Positions 19,983-29,353 of a stretch of DNA of 64,000 bases are shown piece by piece. Position 1 is the stretch's first letter; each line of letters begins with the position of its first letter. The notes below the pieces were generated by a model. That model worked only from the letters and a program-made list of their open reading frames with translations. It was not told where the DNA came from and did not search any database. Where the stretch lies: positions 3,901,501 through 3,965,500 of the forward strand of contig NZ_JAPEPX010000001.1 in the NCBI RefSeq assembly GCF_026339935.1. The letters run 5' to 3'. This stretch comes from Streptomyces sp. NBC_01551 (GTDB taxonomy: Bacteria; Actinomycetota; Actinomycetes; Streptomycetales; Streptomycetaceae). Both the position numbers and the translations under genes were made by a program.

Positions 19983-21580
19983 GCCGTGAGTCAGCCGTGA
20001 TTGATATCAGCCCGTCCGTGATGCAGTTCCTTCTGGCGTTCATCGTGGCCGCACCGCTCCTCGGCGCCGTCGCGGCCCTCCTGCCGGCCCCGCCCGGGCT
20101 CAAGGGCAAGAGCCCCGAACAGGCCGTGCTGCGCCACGGCGTGACCGTGACCGGCGTGATCCTCGCCGCGGCGATCGCCCTCACCCTGGGCTTCGACCAC
20201 GACGCCCCGTCCCGCTTCCAGGCGACGACGGACATCAGCTGGATCCCGGCGCTGGACGTCCGGATCCACCTCGGCATCGACGGCATCTCGCTCCCCCTCC
20301 TCCTGATGACCGCGCTGCTGTTCTTCCTCTGCGCGCTCTACAGCTACTTCAAGCTCCCCGAAGGCCCTTCCCCGAAGGCCTTCATCGCACTGCTCCTCGT
20401 CCTCGAATCCGGCACCCTCGCGACCTTCGCCGTCCTCGACCTGCTGCTGTTCTTCCTCGCCTTCGAGATGGTCCTCATCCCGATGTACTTCCTCATCGCC
20501 CGCTGGGGCGGTGCTCAGCGGCAGGCCGCCGCCTGGAAGTTCATCCTCTTCACGCTCCTCGGCTCCGTCGTCATGCTGCTCGGTCTGCTGCTGATCGGAC
20601 TGAACAGCGGCACGTTCGACATGGTGGCACTCGCCTCTGACAACGGCCGCGAACTGACCCACACCACCCAGCTCCTGGCCGTCTTGGCCATCGGCATCGG
20701 CCTCGCCGTGAAGACCCCGATGTGGCCGCTGCACAGCTGGCTGCCGGACGCCCACACCGCCGCCCCCACCGTCGGGTCCGTCCTGCTCGCGGGCGTCCTG
20801 CTGAAGATGGGCACCTACGGTTTCGTCCGCATCCTGCTCCCCATCACGCCCGACGGCATGCAGACCTTCGCCCCGTACCTGGGCGCCTTCGCCACCACCG
20901 GCATCGTCTACGGATCCCTCGCCTGCCTCGCGCTCGCGCGCCACGGCAACAAGGGCGACCTCAAGCGCCTCATCGCGTACTCCTCCGTCGGCCACATGGG
21001 CTTCGTGCTCCTCGGCATCGCGTCCATGAGCCCCACCGGCGTCAACGGCGCGCTCTTCGCCAACATCGCCCACGGCCTGATCACCGGCCTCCTCTTCTTC
21101 CTGGTCGGCGCCCTCAAGGACCGCTACGGAACCGCCGACCTCGACACCCTCGCCGGGGCCACCGGCGCGGCGCTCTACGGCCGCGCCCCCCGCCTCGGCG
21201 CGTTCCTCGCCTTCGCCGCCGTCGCCTCGCTCGGCCTGCCGGGCCTGGCCGGATTCTGGGGCGAGATGCTCGCCCTGTTCGGCGCGTTCGACCCGGCCGA
21301 GGGACTGTCCCGGCCAGCGTTCCTCACGTACACGGCCATCGGCGCCTTCGGCACCCTGCTCACCGCCGCCTACCTGCTGATCGTCGTACGGCGCGTCTGC
21401 ATGGGCGACCCGAAGGCCAAGAGCGCCGCCCCGGCGGCCCTCCCGGACATCCAGCACTACGAGTTCGCCGCCTGGACCCCGCTGGTCGCCCTCACCGTCC
21501 TCGCCGGCCTGTGGCCCGCCGTCCTCCTCGGCCTCACCGATCCGGCCGTCCAGAAGCTCCTCGCCGGAGGCAACTCATGA
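19979..21580 (+). CDS. nuoM: NADH-quinone oxidoreductase subunit M (antiporter-like)
   Basis: About 533 residues. Landmarks: FHLGIDGISLPLLLMTALLFF-type helix pair, FFLAFEMVLIPMYFLIARWGG, LAVKTPMWPLHSWLPDAHTAAPTVGSVLLAGVLLKMG and LKRLIAYSSVGHMGFVLLG. GTG 19979 overlaps the nuoL stop as GTGA, as in other junctions of this cluster, and is taken as start; GTG 19997 or ATG 20021 in frame are alternatives and would shorten the N terminus by 6 or 14 residues. The stop overlaps nuoN. Confidence 0.9.
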   Translation: MSRESAVIDISPSVMQFLLAFIVAAPLLGAVAALLPAPPGLKGKSPEQAVLRHGVTVTGVILAAAIALTLGFDHDAPSRFQATTDISWIPALDVRIHLGIDGISLPLLLMTALLFFLCALYSYFKLPEGPSPKAFIALLLVLESGTLATFAVLDLLLFFLAFEMVLIPMYFLIARWGGAQRQAAAWKFILFTLLGSVVMLLGLLLIGLNSGTFDMVALASDNGRELTHTTQLLAVLAIGIGLAVKTPMWPLHSWLPDAHTAAPTVGSVLLAGVLLKMGTYGFVRILLPITPDGMQTFAPYLGAFATTGIVYGSLACLALARHGNKGDLKRLIAYSSVGHMGFVLLGIASMSPTGVNGALFANIAHGLITGLLFFLVGALKDRYGTADLDTLAGATGAALYGRAPRLGAFLAFAAVASLGLPGLAGFWGEMLALFGAFDPAEGLSRPAFLTYTAIGAFGTLLTAAYLLIVVRRVCMGDPKAKSAAPAALPDIQHYEFAAWTPLVALTVLAGLWPAVLLGLTDPAVQKLLAGGNS

Positions 21581-23142
21581 CGGTCCTGTCCGCCGTTCCC
21601 GCCCTCGCCGCCGCGCCCGCCGGGACCCCGAGCCTGGTCCAGTCCGTCGACTGGCTCGCCATCGCACCCGTGGTCATCGCCGCCGCCGTCGGCCTCGCCG
21701 TACTCGTCGCCGACCTCTTCGTTGGGGAGGAGCGCAAGCCGCTGCTCGGCTGGATCTCCGTGGCCGGCCTGGCCGCCGCGACCCTCAGCCTGCTGCCGCT
21801 GCGCCCCGGGGACCGCGCCACGTTCTGCCTGACCACCGACCCCGCCGCGTGCAGCTACACCGCCGACCACTTCACGCTGGTCATCCAGTTCCTCGTACTG
21901 GCCGGCGCCCTGGTCACCGCCCTGCTGTCGGTGACCGCCGTCCGCGACACCCGCATGCCGGCCGGCGAGTACTGGTTCCTGCTGCTCTCCTCGGCGGCCG
22001 GCGCGGCCCTGCTGCCCGCCTCCCGCGACCTCGCCACCCTGATCGTGGCCCTCGAAGTCGCCTCGCTGCCCGCCTTCGCCCTCGTCGGCATGCGCCGCGG
22101 CGACCGGCTCTCCTCCGAGGCCGCCCTCAAGTTCTTCCTGTCCTCCGTCACCGCCACCGCCGTCTCGCTGATGGGCGTCAGCTTCGTCTACGCCGTCACC
22201 GGATCGCTGCACCTCACCCAGGTCGCCGACCGCCTCGAAGACGTCCCCGGGCAGCTCGACACCCTCGCCATGGCGGGCGTCGCGCTCACCCTCGTCGGCT
22301 TCGCCTTCAAGACCGCGGCGGTCCCCTTCCACTTCTGGGTCCCGGACACGTACGTCGGCGCGCCCCTGCCCATCGCCGGCTACCTGTCGGTGATCGGCAA
22401 GGCCGTCGGCTTCACCGGCCTCATCCTCGTCACCGTGATCGCCTTCCCGGCGTACTCCGACATCTGGGGCCCGGCCCTCGCCGTCCTCGCCGCGCTCACC
22501 ATGACGCTCGGCAACGCGGCCGCGCTGCGCCAGTCCGCGGACCGCGTGAACGGCGCCGTACGGCTGCTCGCCTGGTCCTCGGTCGGCCAGGCCGGCTACC
22601 TGCTGGTCCCGATCGCGGCCGCCGCCTACTCAGACCGCGACCAGATCGGCTCCACCGTCGCCTACGCGCTGATGTACGCCGCCGTGAACCTCGGCGCCTT
22701 CGCCGTGGCCGCTCTGGTCGCCCGTACGAAGCCCCGGCAGCGCCTCAGCGACTACCGGGGCCTGTACGCGCAGCGCCCGCTCGCCGCCCTCTCGCTGGCC
22801 TTCTTCCTGCTCTGCCTGGCCGGGCTGCCGCCCGGCATCATCGGGCTCTTCGCCAAGGTCACCGTCTTCCAGTCCGCCGTCGACGCGGGCCTGGGCTGGC
22901 TGGCCGTGATCATGGCCATCAACGTCGTGATCGCCCTCTACTACTACCTGCGCTGGACGGCGCTGCTCTTCCGCGCCCCCGAGGAGGGCGTCGCCCCGGC
23001 CGCCGGCGCCGCCTCCGCCCGTACGCGGGTCCCGCTGCCGGTCACGGCCGCCATCGTCCTCACCGCCGTCACCGCCGTGGTGCTCTCTGGCGCCCCGCAG
23101 CTGGTCCTGCGCTTCGCCTCGGGCAGCCTGTTCCCGCAGTAG
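21577..23142 (+). CDS. nuoN: NADH-quinone oxidoreductase subunit N (antiporter-like)
   Basis: 521 residues, fourteen-helix antiporter-like subunit nearest NuoK. Landmarks: RDLATLIVALEVASLPAFALVGM, FKTAAVPFHFWVPDTYVGAPLPIAGYLSVIGKA, RLLAWSSVGQAGYLLVPIA. It is the last gene of the cluster; a GC-rich hairpin (23206-23232) lies downstream. The operon thus ends without nuoD, E, F or G. Confidence 0.93.
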   Translation: MTVLSAVPALAAAPAGTPSLVQSVDWLAIAPVVIAAAVGLAVLVADLFVGEERKPLLGWISVAGLAAATLSLLPLRPGDRATFCLTTDPAACSYTADHFTLVIQFLVLAGALVTALLSVTAVRDTRMPAGEYWFLLLSSAAGAALLPASRDLATLIVALEVASLPAFALVGMRRGDRLSSEAALKFFLSSVTATAVSLMGVSFVYAVTGSLHLTQVADRLEDVPGQLDTLAMAGVALTLVGFAFKTAAVPFHFWVPDTYVGAPLPIAGYLSVIGKAVGFTGLILVTVIAFPAYSDIWGPALAVLAALTMTLGNAAALRQSADRVNGAVRLLAWSSVGQAGYLLVPIAAAAYSDRDQIGSTVAYALMYAAVNLGAFAVAALVARTKPRQRLSDYRGLYAQRPLAALSLAFFLLCLAGLPPGIIGLFAKVTVFQSAVDAGLGWLAVIMAINVVIALYYYLRWTALLFRAPEEGVAPAAGAASARTRVPLPVTAAIVLTAVTAVVLSGAPQLVLRFASGSLFPQ

Positions 23143-23205
23143 GCCGCGCGGCGCCCGCCCCGCGGCCGCCCGCCCTCACCCGTACGGCGTAACGCCCGAA
23201 GCCGC

Positions 23206-23232
23206 CCGCCGCCCCCGCCCCAGGGGCGGCGG
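23206..23232 (+). terminator. Candidate terminator after nuoN
   Basis: Arms CCGCCGCCCC (23206-23215) and GGGGCGGCGG (23223-23232) pair perfectly over 10 bp with a 7-nt loop, 64 bp after the nuoN stop. No U tract. Composition is extreme here, so a chance hairpin is possible. Confidence 0.45.
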
Positions 23233-23284
23233 CCCCGGCGTGCTCGGGGAACCTGCCGCGCTCACCTCGCGTTGACCAGGAAGG

Positions 23285-23310
23285 GAGGGTCCACTGGACC
23301 GTAGACCCTC
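23285..23310. promoter_or_regulatory. Nested palindrome upstream of htpX
   Basis: GAGGGTC (23285-23291) and GACCCTC (23304-23310) form a perfect inverted repeat, and inside it GGTCC/GGACC forms a second one. A TTGACC that could be a -35 lies at 23272-23277. The element sits 47 bp before the htpX start. It could be an operator for a dimeric repressor or an RNA hairpin in the leader; which is not decided by the sequence. Confidence 0.4.
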
Positions 23311-23356
23311 AAATCCATGACGGGGCTCCCCTGCCGCACCATTTGGAGGGCGTACC

Positions 23357-24220
23357 GTGCACCGCCGGCACAACGGGCTGAAGACCGCCGTACTCCTGGG
23401 CGGGCTGTCCGCACTCATCATCGTCATCGGGAGCTTCTTCGGGCGGACCGGCCTGATCGTCGCCGTCCTGATCGCCCTCGGGACCAACGCCTACGCGTAC
23501 TGGAACAGCGACAAGCTGGCTCTACGCGCGATGCGCGCCCGTCCCGTCAGCGAGTTCGAGGCCCCCGCGCTCTACCGCATGGTGCGCGAACTCTCCACGT
23601 CCGCGCGCCAGCCCATGCCCCGGCTCTACATCTCCCCGACCGAGGCCCCCAACGCCTTCGCCACCGGCCGCAACCCGCGCAACGCCGCGGTCTGCTGCAC
23701 GGAGGGGATCTTGCGCATCCTCGACGAGCGCGAGCTGCGCGGCGTCATCGGGCACGAACTGAGCCACGTCTACAACCGGGACATCCTCATCTCCTCGGTC
23801 GCCGGAGCCCTGGCCTCCGTGATCATGTTCCTGGTGAACTTCGCCTGGCTGATCCCGGTCGGCCGGTCGAGCGACGATGAGGGCCCGGGCCTCTTGGGTA
23901 TGCTGCTGATCATGATCCTGGGCCCCATCGCGGCGTCCGTGATCCAGCTCGCGATCAGCCGCTCGCGCGAGTACGAGGCCGACGCGTCCGGCGCCCAGCT
24001 CACGGGCGACCCGCTCGCGCTGGCCAGCGCCCTGCGCAAACTGGACGCGGGCACCAAGCAGCTCCCGCTGCCGCCGGAGCCCCGCCTGGAGACCGCGAGC
24101 CACATGATGATCGCGAACCCCTTCCGACCGGGCGAGGGCCTCTCGCGGATGTTCTCGACCCACCCCCCGATGGCCGAGCGGATCGCCCGGCTCGAACAGA
24201 TGGCAGGACACCGGCAGTGA
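23357..24220 (+). CDS. htpX: Membrane zinc metalloprotease HtpX (M48)
   Basis: 287 residues. Two N-terminal helices (10-28 and 31-48), the zinc motif HELSH at 133-137 with catalytic E134, a second hydrophobic pair (about 148-165 and 180-198), and the third ligand Glu in [11 protein letters not shown]. The C terminus has the substrate-domain motif [17 protein letters not shown]. HtpX cleaves misfolded membrane proteins on the cytoplasmic side. GTG 23357 follows TTTGGAGGG at good spacing. The stop overlaps the next gene's GTG, so the two are coupled. Confidence 0.93.
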   Translation: MHRRHNGLKTAVLLGGLSALIIVIGSFFGRTGLIVAVLIALGTNAYAYWNSDKLALRAMRARPVSEFEAPALYRMVRELSTSARQPMPRLYISPTEAPNAFATGRNPRNAAVCCTEGILRILDERELRGVIGHELSHVYNRDILISSVAGALASVIMFLVNFAWLIPVGRSSDDEGPGLLGMLLIMILGPIAASVIQLAISRSREYEADASGAQLTGDPLALASALRKLDAGTKQLPLPPEPRLETASHMMIANPFRPGEGLSRMFSTHPPMAERIARLEQMAGHRQ

Positions 24221-24609
24221 AGACAATCCTGAACGTCATTTGGCTCATACTCAGCGGCGTCTGGCTGTTCCTCGGCTACTGCCTGGCGGGTGTGCTCCTC
24301 TGCATCACCATCATCGGCATCCCGTTCGGCATCGCGGCCTTCCGCATCGCCGTCTACGCCCTCTGGCCCTTCGGCTACACCACGGTCGAGCGCCGCGACG
24401 CGGGCGCCGGCTCCTGCATCGGCAACGTCCTGTGGCTGCTCCTGGCCGGCTGGTGGCTGGCCCTGAGCCACATCGTCACCGGCATCGCCCTCTGCGTCAC
24501 GATCATCGGCATCCCCTTCGGCATCGCCAACTTCAAGATGGTCCCGCTGTCCCTGCTCCCGCTCGGCCGTGAAATCGTCCCGACGGACGCACCGTTCGCC
24601 TCCCGCTGA
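24217..24609 (+). CDS. YccF-domain membrane protein
   Basis: 130 residues with two copies of the YccF motif: [18 protein letters not shown] near residue 30 and [17 protein letters not shown] near 95, each flanked by hydrophobic helices, giving about four membrane segments. The family's role is unknown. GTG 24217 overlaps the htpX stop, so it is translated with the protease and may work in the same membrane quality-control context; that link is inferred from gene order only. Confidence 0.88.
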   Translation: MKTILNVIWLILSGVWLFLGYCLAGVLLCITIIGIPFGIAAFRIAVYALWPFGYTTVERRDAGAGSCIGNVLWLLLAGWWLALSHIVTGIALCVTIIGIPFGIANFKMVPLSLLPLGREIVPTDAPFASR

Positions 24610-24942
24610 GCGCAGAAGCGCAGGTCGGGGCGATTGTCAGTGGCGTCGGTCACCATGAACACATGAACGGGACCGAGCAGTTGCCGATGCAAGGCGCACA
24701 CCGCGTACGCAACTCCGCGCGCGGCCAGGGGAACCGGCTGCCGGGGTCACCCGGCGCCGGTGCGCCGACCGCGGCCGAGGACATATCCGGGCGGGCGTGA
24801 CGCCCCGGCCCGGGGGCCGCCGTCTCCGCGCCGCGGAGCGCGGGTTCGGCCTCCGACGCGGCCGGGAAGCTCCGGCCCGAGGTGGCTCCAGGTCGGGGTC
24901 CCAGGCCGTGATTCCAGGCCGCGGGCCTTGCGCGCCGGGCGT
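24610..24942. other. Intergenic region between convergent yccF and APC permease genes
   Basis: About 330 bp with open frames on both strands caused by base composition only. I see no start with a ribosome-binding site, no tRNA and no convincing terminator with a U tract. Confidence 0.5.
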
Positions 24943-26196
24943 TCAGGCCCCGCGCGTGAGCCGCGCGCGCACCCCGTAGGTCACCGCGCCCAGCGCCAGC
25001 ACCGCCGCACCCGCGACCGCCGAAGCGGCCGGCAGCGCGCAGGCCAGCACCACACAGCCGGACAGCCCGACCGCTGCCACGGCACGGCCCTTGACAGCTG
25101 AACCGAGAGTCCACGCGGAGGCGTTCGCGATCGCGTAGTAGGCCAGCACTCCGAAAGAGGAGAAGCCGATCGCGCCCCGCAGATCACCGGTCGCCGCGAG
25201 CGCCACCACCACCGCGCCCACGGCCAGCTCCGCATGGTGCGGCACCTGATACCGGGGATGTACGGCGGCCAGCGCGCGCGGGAGATGGCCGTCCCGGGCC
25301 ATCGCCAGGGTGGTCCGCGACACCCCGAGCAGCAGCGCGAGCAGTGAACCCAGCGCGGCCAGCGCCGCGCCCACCCGGACGACGGGGGCCAGTCCGGGCC
25401 ATCCGGCCGCGCGCACGGCGTCGGCCAGCGGGGCCGCGGACCCCGCCAGACCGTCGGCGCCCAGCACCGACAGCGCCGCCACCGTGACCGCGGCGTACAC
25501 GCACAGGGCGATCCCCAGGGCGATCGGCACCGCCCGCGGGATCGTGCGCTCCGGATCGCGCACCTCCTCACCCAGGGTGGTGATCCGGGCGTAGCCGGCG
25601 AAGGCGAAGAACAGCAGCCCGGCCGCCTGCAACAGTCCGCCCCCGGACCAGCCCCCGGCGGCCCCGCCGCCCAGCCGTCCGGCGTCGGCCGCGCCGGAGG
25701 ACAGGCACACCACGACGACCCCGGCCAGCACCGCCAGCACCACCGCCACGATCACCCGCGCGATCCGGGCGGACTTCTGCACGCCGCCGTAGCTCGCCGC
25801 GGTCAGCGCCACCACCGCCGCGACGGCCACCGCGTGCTGCTGCCCCGGCCAGACGTACGCCCCGACCGTGAGCGCCATCGCCGCGCAGGACGCGGTCTTG
25901 CCGACCACGAAACCCCAGCCCGCCAGGTACCCCCAGAAGGGGCCGAGCCGCTCGCGCCCGTACACGTACGTCCCGCCGGAGGCCGGATGGCGGGCGGCCA
26001 GCCGCGCCGAGGAACGCGCGTTGCAGTAGGCCACGACCGCCGCCAGGGCCAGGGCGCCGAGGAGCGCGCCCCCGGCCGGGCCCGCCGCGCGCGCCGCCGG
26101 GGCGAGCGCGGCGAAGATGCCGGCCCCGACCATCGCGCCCAGCCCGACGACGACCGCGTCGCGGACCCCCAGGGTGCGCTTCAACTCGTTGTCCAC
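24943..26196 (-). CDS. APC-superfamily amino acid permease
   Basis: 417 residues with about twelve helices. The first helix carries the family motif VGLGAMVGAGIFAALAPAA, and later GETYVYG-like sequence GGTYVYGRERLGPFWGYLAGW matches the substrate/ion site region of APC permeases. Substrate unknown. GTG 26196 (DNELKRTLGVRD) is chosen because homologues begin there; no ribosome-binding site precedes it, so translation may be leaderless, or start at ATG 26244 sixteen codons earlier. It is convergent with yccF and codirectional with the SulP gene upstream, 75 bp away. Confidence 0.82.
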   Translation of the reverse strand: MDNELKRTLGVRDAVVVGLGAMVGAGIFAALAPAARAAGPAGGALLGALALAAVVAYCNARSSARLAARHPASGGTYVYGRERLGPFWGYLAGWGFVVGKTASCAAMALTVGAYVWPGQQHAVAVAAVVALTAASYGGVQKSARIARVIVAVVLAVLAGVVVVCLSSGAADAGRLGGGAAGGWSGGGLLQAAGLLFFAFAGYARITTLGEEVRDPERTIPRAVPIALGIALCVYAAVTVAALSVLGADGLAGSAAPLADAVRAAGWPGLAPVVRVGAALAALGSLLALLLGVSRTTLAMARDGHLPRALAAVHPRYQVPHHAELAVGAVVVALAATGDLRGAIGFSSFGVLAYYAIANASAWTLGSAVKGRAVAAVGLSGCVVLACALPAASAVAGAAVLALGAVTYGVRARLTRGA

Positions 26197-26271
26197 GGGC
26201 GGAGGGTAGCCGGGCCGGATGACGTGCCGGGATCCCGTCCGCATGCCGTCGCGCTCCGTCCGCCGGGCAGG

Positions 26272-27699
26272 TCAGGCGACGCCCTCCCGGCCGGGCAGCG
26301 GCGGCCGGTTGCGCTCCCAGCCGTCGAGCGCGGTCAGGCAGGCGTGGTCGAGGTGGCGCAGTCCGCTCAGGTCGAGCCGCACCGACGGCCCGTGCGGCAG
26401 CGCCTCCAGGGCGTCCAGCAGCTTCGGCAGCCGCAGGAAGCTGGCGTTTCCCAGGACGCGGACGCACAGCTCATCGCCCTCCCACACCTCCTCGACGTGC
26501 ACGTGGGAGGTTTCCCAGGCGGCCTTGGCGACGGCCAGTCCCAGGCCGATGAGCACGCCCTCGAAGAGGTTGGTGGCCACGATCGCGGCGGCCGTCGCCA
26601 CCAGCACCACCGCCTCGCCCCGGTGCGTCCGCCACAGGACGGCCACCGCCCGGGCCGGCAGCAGCTTCCAGCCGGCGTGCAGCAGCACCCCGGCGAGCGC
26701 GGCGAGCGGCACCACCTCCAGGGCCTGGGGGAGTGCCACGGCGAACAGCAGCAGCCAGCCGCCGTGCATGATCCGGGCCGCGCGGGTGCGTGCCCCGGCC
26801 TCCACGTTCGCGGCGCTGCGCACGATCACGGCGGTCATCGGCAGCGCCCCGAGCAGCCCGCAGACGGCGTTGCCGAAGCCCTGGGCGACGAGTTCGCGGT
26901 CGTAGTCGGTGCGGTCCCCATCGTGCATCCGGTCCACGGCGGCGGCGCTGAACAGCGTCTCGGCGGAGGCGATCAGCGCGAGCGCGACCACCGTCCCGAC
27001 GACCCCGACGGAGGCCAGCACTCCGAAGTCCCCCCAGGCGGGCGGGGACACGGCCTCCAGCACCCCCGTGACCCGCACCTTCGCCACGGGCAGCTCCAGC
27101 AGTACGGCCGCGCCGGTGGCGGCCGCCACCCCGACCAGCGCGCCCGGTACGAGGCGCAGCCGGTCCGGTACGCGCCGCCACGCCACCAGGACGGCCACGG
27201 TCGCGGCGCCCAGCGCCACGGCGGCCCAGTCGGCCCGCCCGCCGAGCTCGGTCATCCCTCCGAGCTTGCCCAGGGTGTCCCCGGGTGCCGGGACACCGCC
27301 CAGCGCGTACAGCTGCCCGGCGATCAGCACGAGCCCGATCCCGGCCAGCATCCCGTGCACGACGGCGACGGAGATCGCCCGGAACCACCGCCCGAGCCGC
27401 AGCACGCCCATGCCCAGTTGCAGCACGCCCGCCGCCAGCACCAGTACCCCGAGCGCGGCCAGGCCGTACGCGTGCACCGCCTCGTAGACGAGCACGGTCA
27501 GCCCCGCGGCCGGGCCGCTGACCTGGAGCGAACTCCCCCGGAACCACCCGGTGACCAGTCCGCCGACCACCCCGGTGACGATCCCCAGCTCGGCCGGCAC
27601 CCCGGAGGCGACGGCCACCCCGACACAGAGCGGTAGCGCCACCAGTGCGACGACCACGGACGCCCCGAAGTCTTCGCGGAAACTACCGGCCCCAGGCAT
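26272..27699 (-). CDS. SulP-family anion permease with STAS domain
   Basis: 475 residues. The membrane domain (about 12-370) includes FGASVVVALVALPLCVGVAVASGVPAELGIVTG at its start and TALIASAETLFSAAAVDRM-type sequence, the hallmark of SulP helix 8. The C-terminal 90 residues form a short STAS domain (VRLDLSGLRHLDHACLTALDGW). The family moves sulfate, bicarbonate or other anions; the substrate here is unknown. ATG 27699 has AGGGGG 8 nt upstream. It is codirectional with the APC permease downstream. Confidence 0.87.
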   Translation of the reverse strand: MPGAGSFREDFGASVVVALVALPLCVGVAVASGVPAELGIVTGVVGGLVTGWFRGSSLQVSGPAAGLTVLVYEAVHAYGLAALGVLVLAAGVLQLGMGVLRLGRWFRAISVAVVHGMLAGIGLVLIAGQLYALGGVPAPGDTLGKLGGMTELGGRADWAAVALGAATVAVLVAWRRVPDRLRLVPGALVGVAAATGAAVLLELPVAKVRVTGVLEAVSPPAWGDFGVLASVGVVGTVVALALIASAETLFSAAAVDRMHDGDRTDYDRELVAQGFGNAVCGLLGALPMTAVIVRSAANVEAGARTRAARIMHGGWLLLFAVALPQALEVVPLAALAGVLLHAGWKLLPARAVAVLWRTHRGEAVVLVATAAAIVATNLFEGVLIGLGLAVAKAAWETSHVHVEEVWEGDELCVRVLGNASFLRLPKLLDALEALPHGPSVRLDLSGLRHLDHACLTALDGWERNRPPLPGREGVA

Positions 27700-27974
27700 G
27701 CGAGAACCCCCTGCCACACGGTGTGATGGATGACACCCAGCGTGCTGGGCGCATCCGCCCACGCCTAGTGACCACAGGGAGCCCGGGAAGGAGCATGCGC
27801 CGCGCACGCCCCGCACACACCCTTGCGCGCACCCGTGGCCGGGGGGCCGGGAAACGCCAATGGGGGCACGGCCAGGGCGGTCGTCGAGGCGGGCCCCGGC
27901 GCTGTGCCCCTGCTGTGCCCCCGTGTGCCCCGCGGGGCTGCTCTAGCGGCGTGCGCGCAGGTCGAAGACGCTGA

Positions 27975-28463
27975 TCAGCGGTAGTTCACGAACTGGATCG
28001 CGAAGTCCAGGTCCTTGCCCTTGAGGAGCTGCTGGATGGCCTGGAGGTCATCGCGGCTCTTGGAGCTGACGCGCAGCTCCTCGCCCTGGACCTGGGCCTT
28101 GACGCCCTTGGGGCCCTCGTCCCGGATGATCTTCGCGACCTTCTTGGCGTTCTCCTGGGAGATGCCCTCCTCGATGCTGGCGAAGATCTTGTACTCCTTG
28201 CCGGACAGCTGCGGCTCGCCGGCGTCGAGCGCCTTGAGCGAGATCCCGCGCTTGACCAGCTTGGTCTCGAAGACGTCGAGAACGGCCTTGACGCGCTCCT
28301 CGGAGTTCGCCTCCATCAGGATCTTGTCGCCGGACCAGGCGATCGAGGCGCCGGTGCCCTTGAAGTCGTAGCGCTGCGAGAGTTCCTTGGCGGCCTGGTT
28401 GAGGGCGTTGTCGACCTCCTGCCGCTCGACCTTCGAGACGATGTCGAAACTGGAGTCGGCCAT
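27975..28463 (-). CDS. YajQ-family nucleotide-binding protein
   Basis: 162 residues starting [20 protein letters not shown], full length for the family, with [11 protein letters not shown] and the C-terminal [25 protein letters not shown]. YajQ proteins bind cyclic di-GMP in Xanthomonas and are otherwise described as RNA- or nucleotide-binding; the function in Streptomyces is not settled. ATG 28463 has AAGGAG 11 nt upstream; the frame stays open further upstream without a better site. It stands alone with about 275 bp of non-coding DNA on its 3' side. Confidence 0.92.
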   Translation of the reverse strand: MADSSFDIVSKVERQEVDNALNQAAKELSQRYDFKGTGASIAWSGDKILMEANSEERVKAVLDVFETKLVKRGISLKALDAGEPQLSGKEYKIFASIEEGISQENAKKVAKIIRDEGPKGVKAQVQGEELRVSSKSRDDLQAIQQLLKGKDLDFAIQFVNYR

Positions 28464-28662
28464 GTGCTGTGGCTCCTTGAAATCGGCTGTGTTGTGCCCC
28501 GGAGGGCGCGGCCGGACATCCCCGGCCCGCTCGGCAAAGCCTAGCCACCACGCCCGCCGGGAGCGCTGATCAATCAGGTGGCGAAGCACCCCCGGACATC
28601 AGGTATCGTTTACGTCGTTGCCAGGGAGCGCCGCCGAAAGGCGGAAAAATGGCAGCAATCTT

Positions 28663-28744
<82 letters not shown>

Positions 28745-28753
28745 CGCGATGCA

Positions 28754-28791
28754 AGACCCCCGTTACTGCGGAAGCGCAGTGGCGGGGGTCT
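28754..28791 (+). terminator. Terminator after tRNA-Tyr
   Basis: 17-nt arms (28754-28770 and 28775-28791) pair fully with two G.U pairs and a GAAG tetraloop; followed by a short pyrimidine run (TCTCGTTG). Confidence 0.85.
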
Positions 28792-28892
28792 TCTCGTTGT
28801 CGCCCGCGGCCGCCGTACCTGCCCGCCAGGGCGCAGTCACCCCATCGGCCGCTCCGGCCGCACCGATGCAGGCGTCCGGTCGTTCTCCCGGC

Positions 28893-29333
28893 GTGAAATG
28901 GACTTCGGACACACGTGGCAAAGCGGGCGGCGGGGTGCTCCTCGCCCTGCTCGGCGCCGGCATCCCGGCCCTGGTGGGAGCGGCACTGGACCAGCACGTC
29001 GGGCAGCCGTACCAAGAGACCCGGCTCTACTTCGGCACCGCCCGCCCCGACGGCCTGCCCCCCGTCGCGGAACCGGAGTTCCTCCGCTTCCTGGACCGGG
29101 AGATCACCCCCGCCTTCCCCGAGGGCCTCACCCTCCACGACGGCCGTGGCCAGTGGCGCGGCCAGGACGGGAAGACCATCCGCGAGACCTCGTACGAACT
29201 GGTCCTCCTCTACCCGGAGAAGGAGGCCGAGGAGCGCGGCGTGCGCATCGAGCGGATCCGGCAGGCGTACGAGGACCAGTACCGTCAGGACTCGGTCGGC
29301 CGGTCCGACGACAAGGTGAGCGCCGAGTTCTGA
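28893..29333 (+). CDS. DUF3574-domain exported or anchored protein
   Basis: About 146 residues from GTG 28893 (an in-frame ATG at 28866 is possible; neither has a good ribosome-binding site). A hydrophobic N-terminal stretch (GGVLLALLGAGIPALVGAAL) acts as signal or anchor. The body carries the DUF3574 features TRLYFGTARPDG, EFLRFLDREITPAFPEGLT and ETSYELVLLYP, followed by an alpha-helical end. Function of the family is unknown. It lies just after the tRNA-Tyr terminator and is convergent with the NAD(P)-binding protein gene. Confidence 0.75.
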   Translation: MKWTSDTRGKAGGGVLLALLGAGIPALVGAALDQHVGQPYQETRLYFGTARPDGLPPVAEPEFLRFLDREITPAFPEGLTLHDGRGQWRGQDGKTIRETSYELVLLYPEKEAEERGVRIERIRQAYEDQYRQDSVGRSDDKVSAEF

Positions 29334-29353
29334 CCCCGTGAACAGGACGGCGC

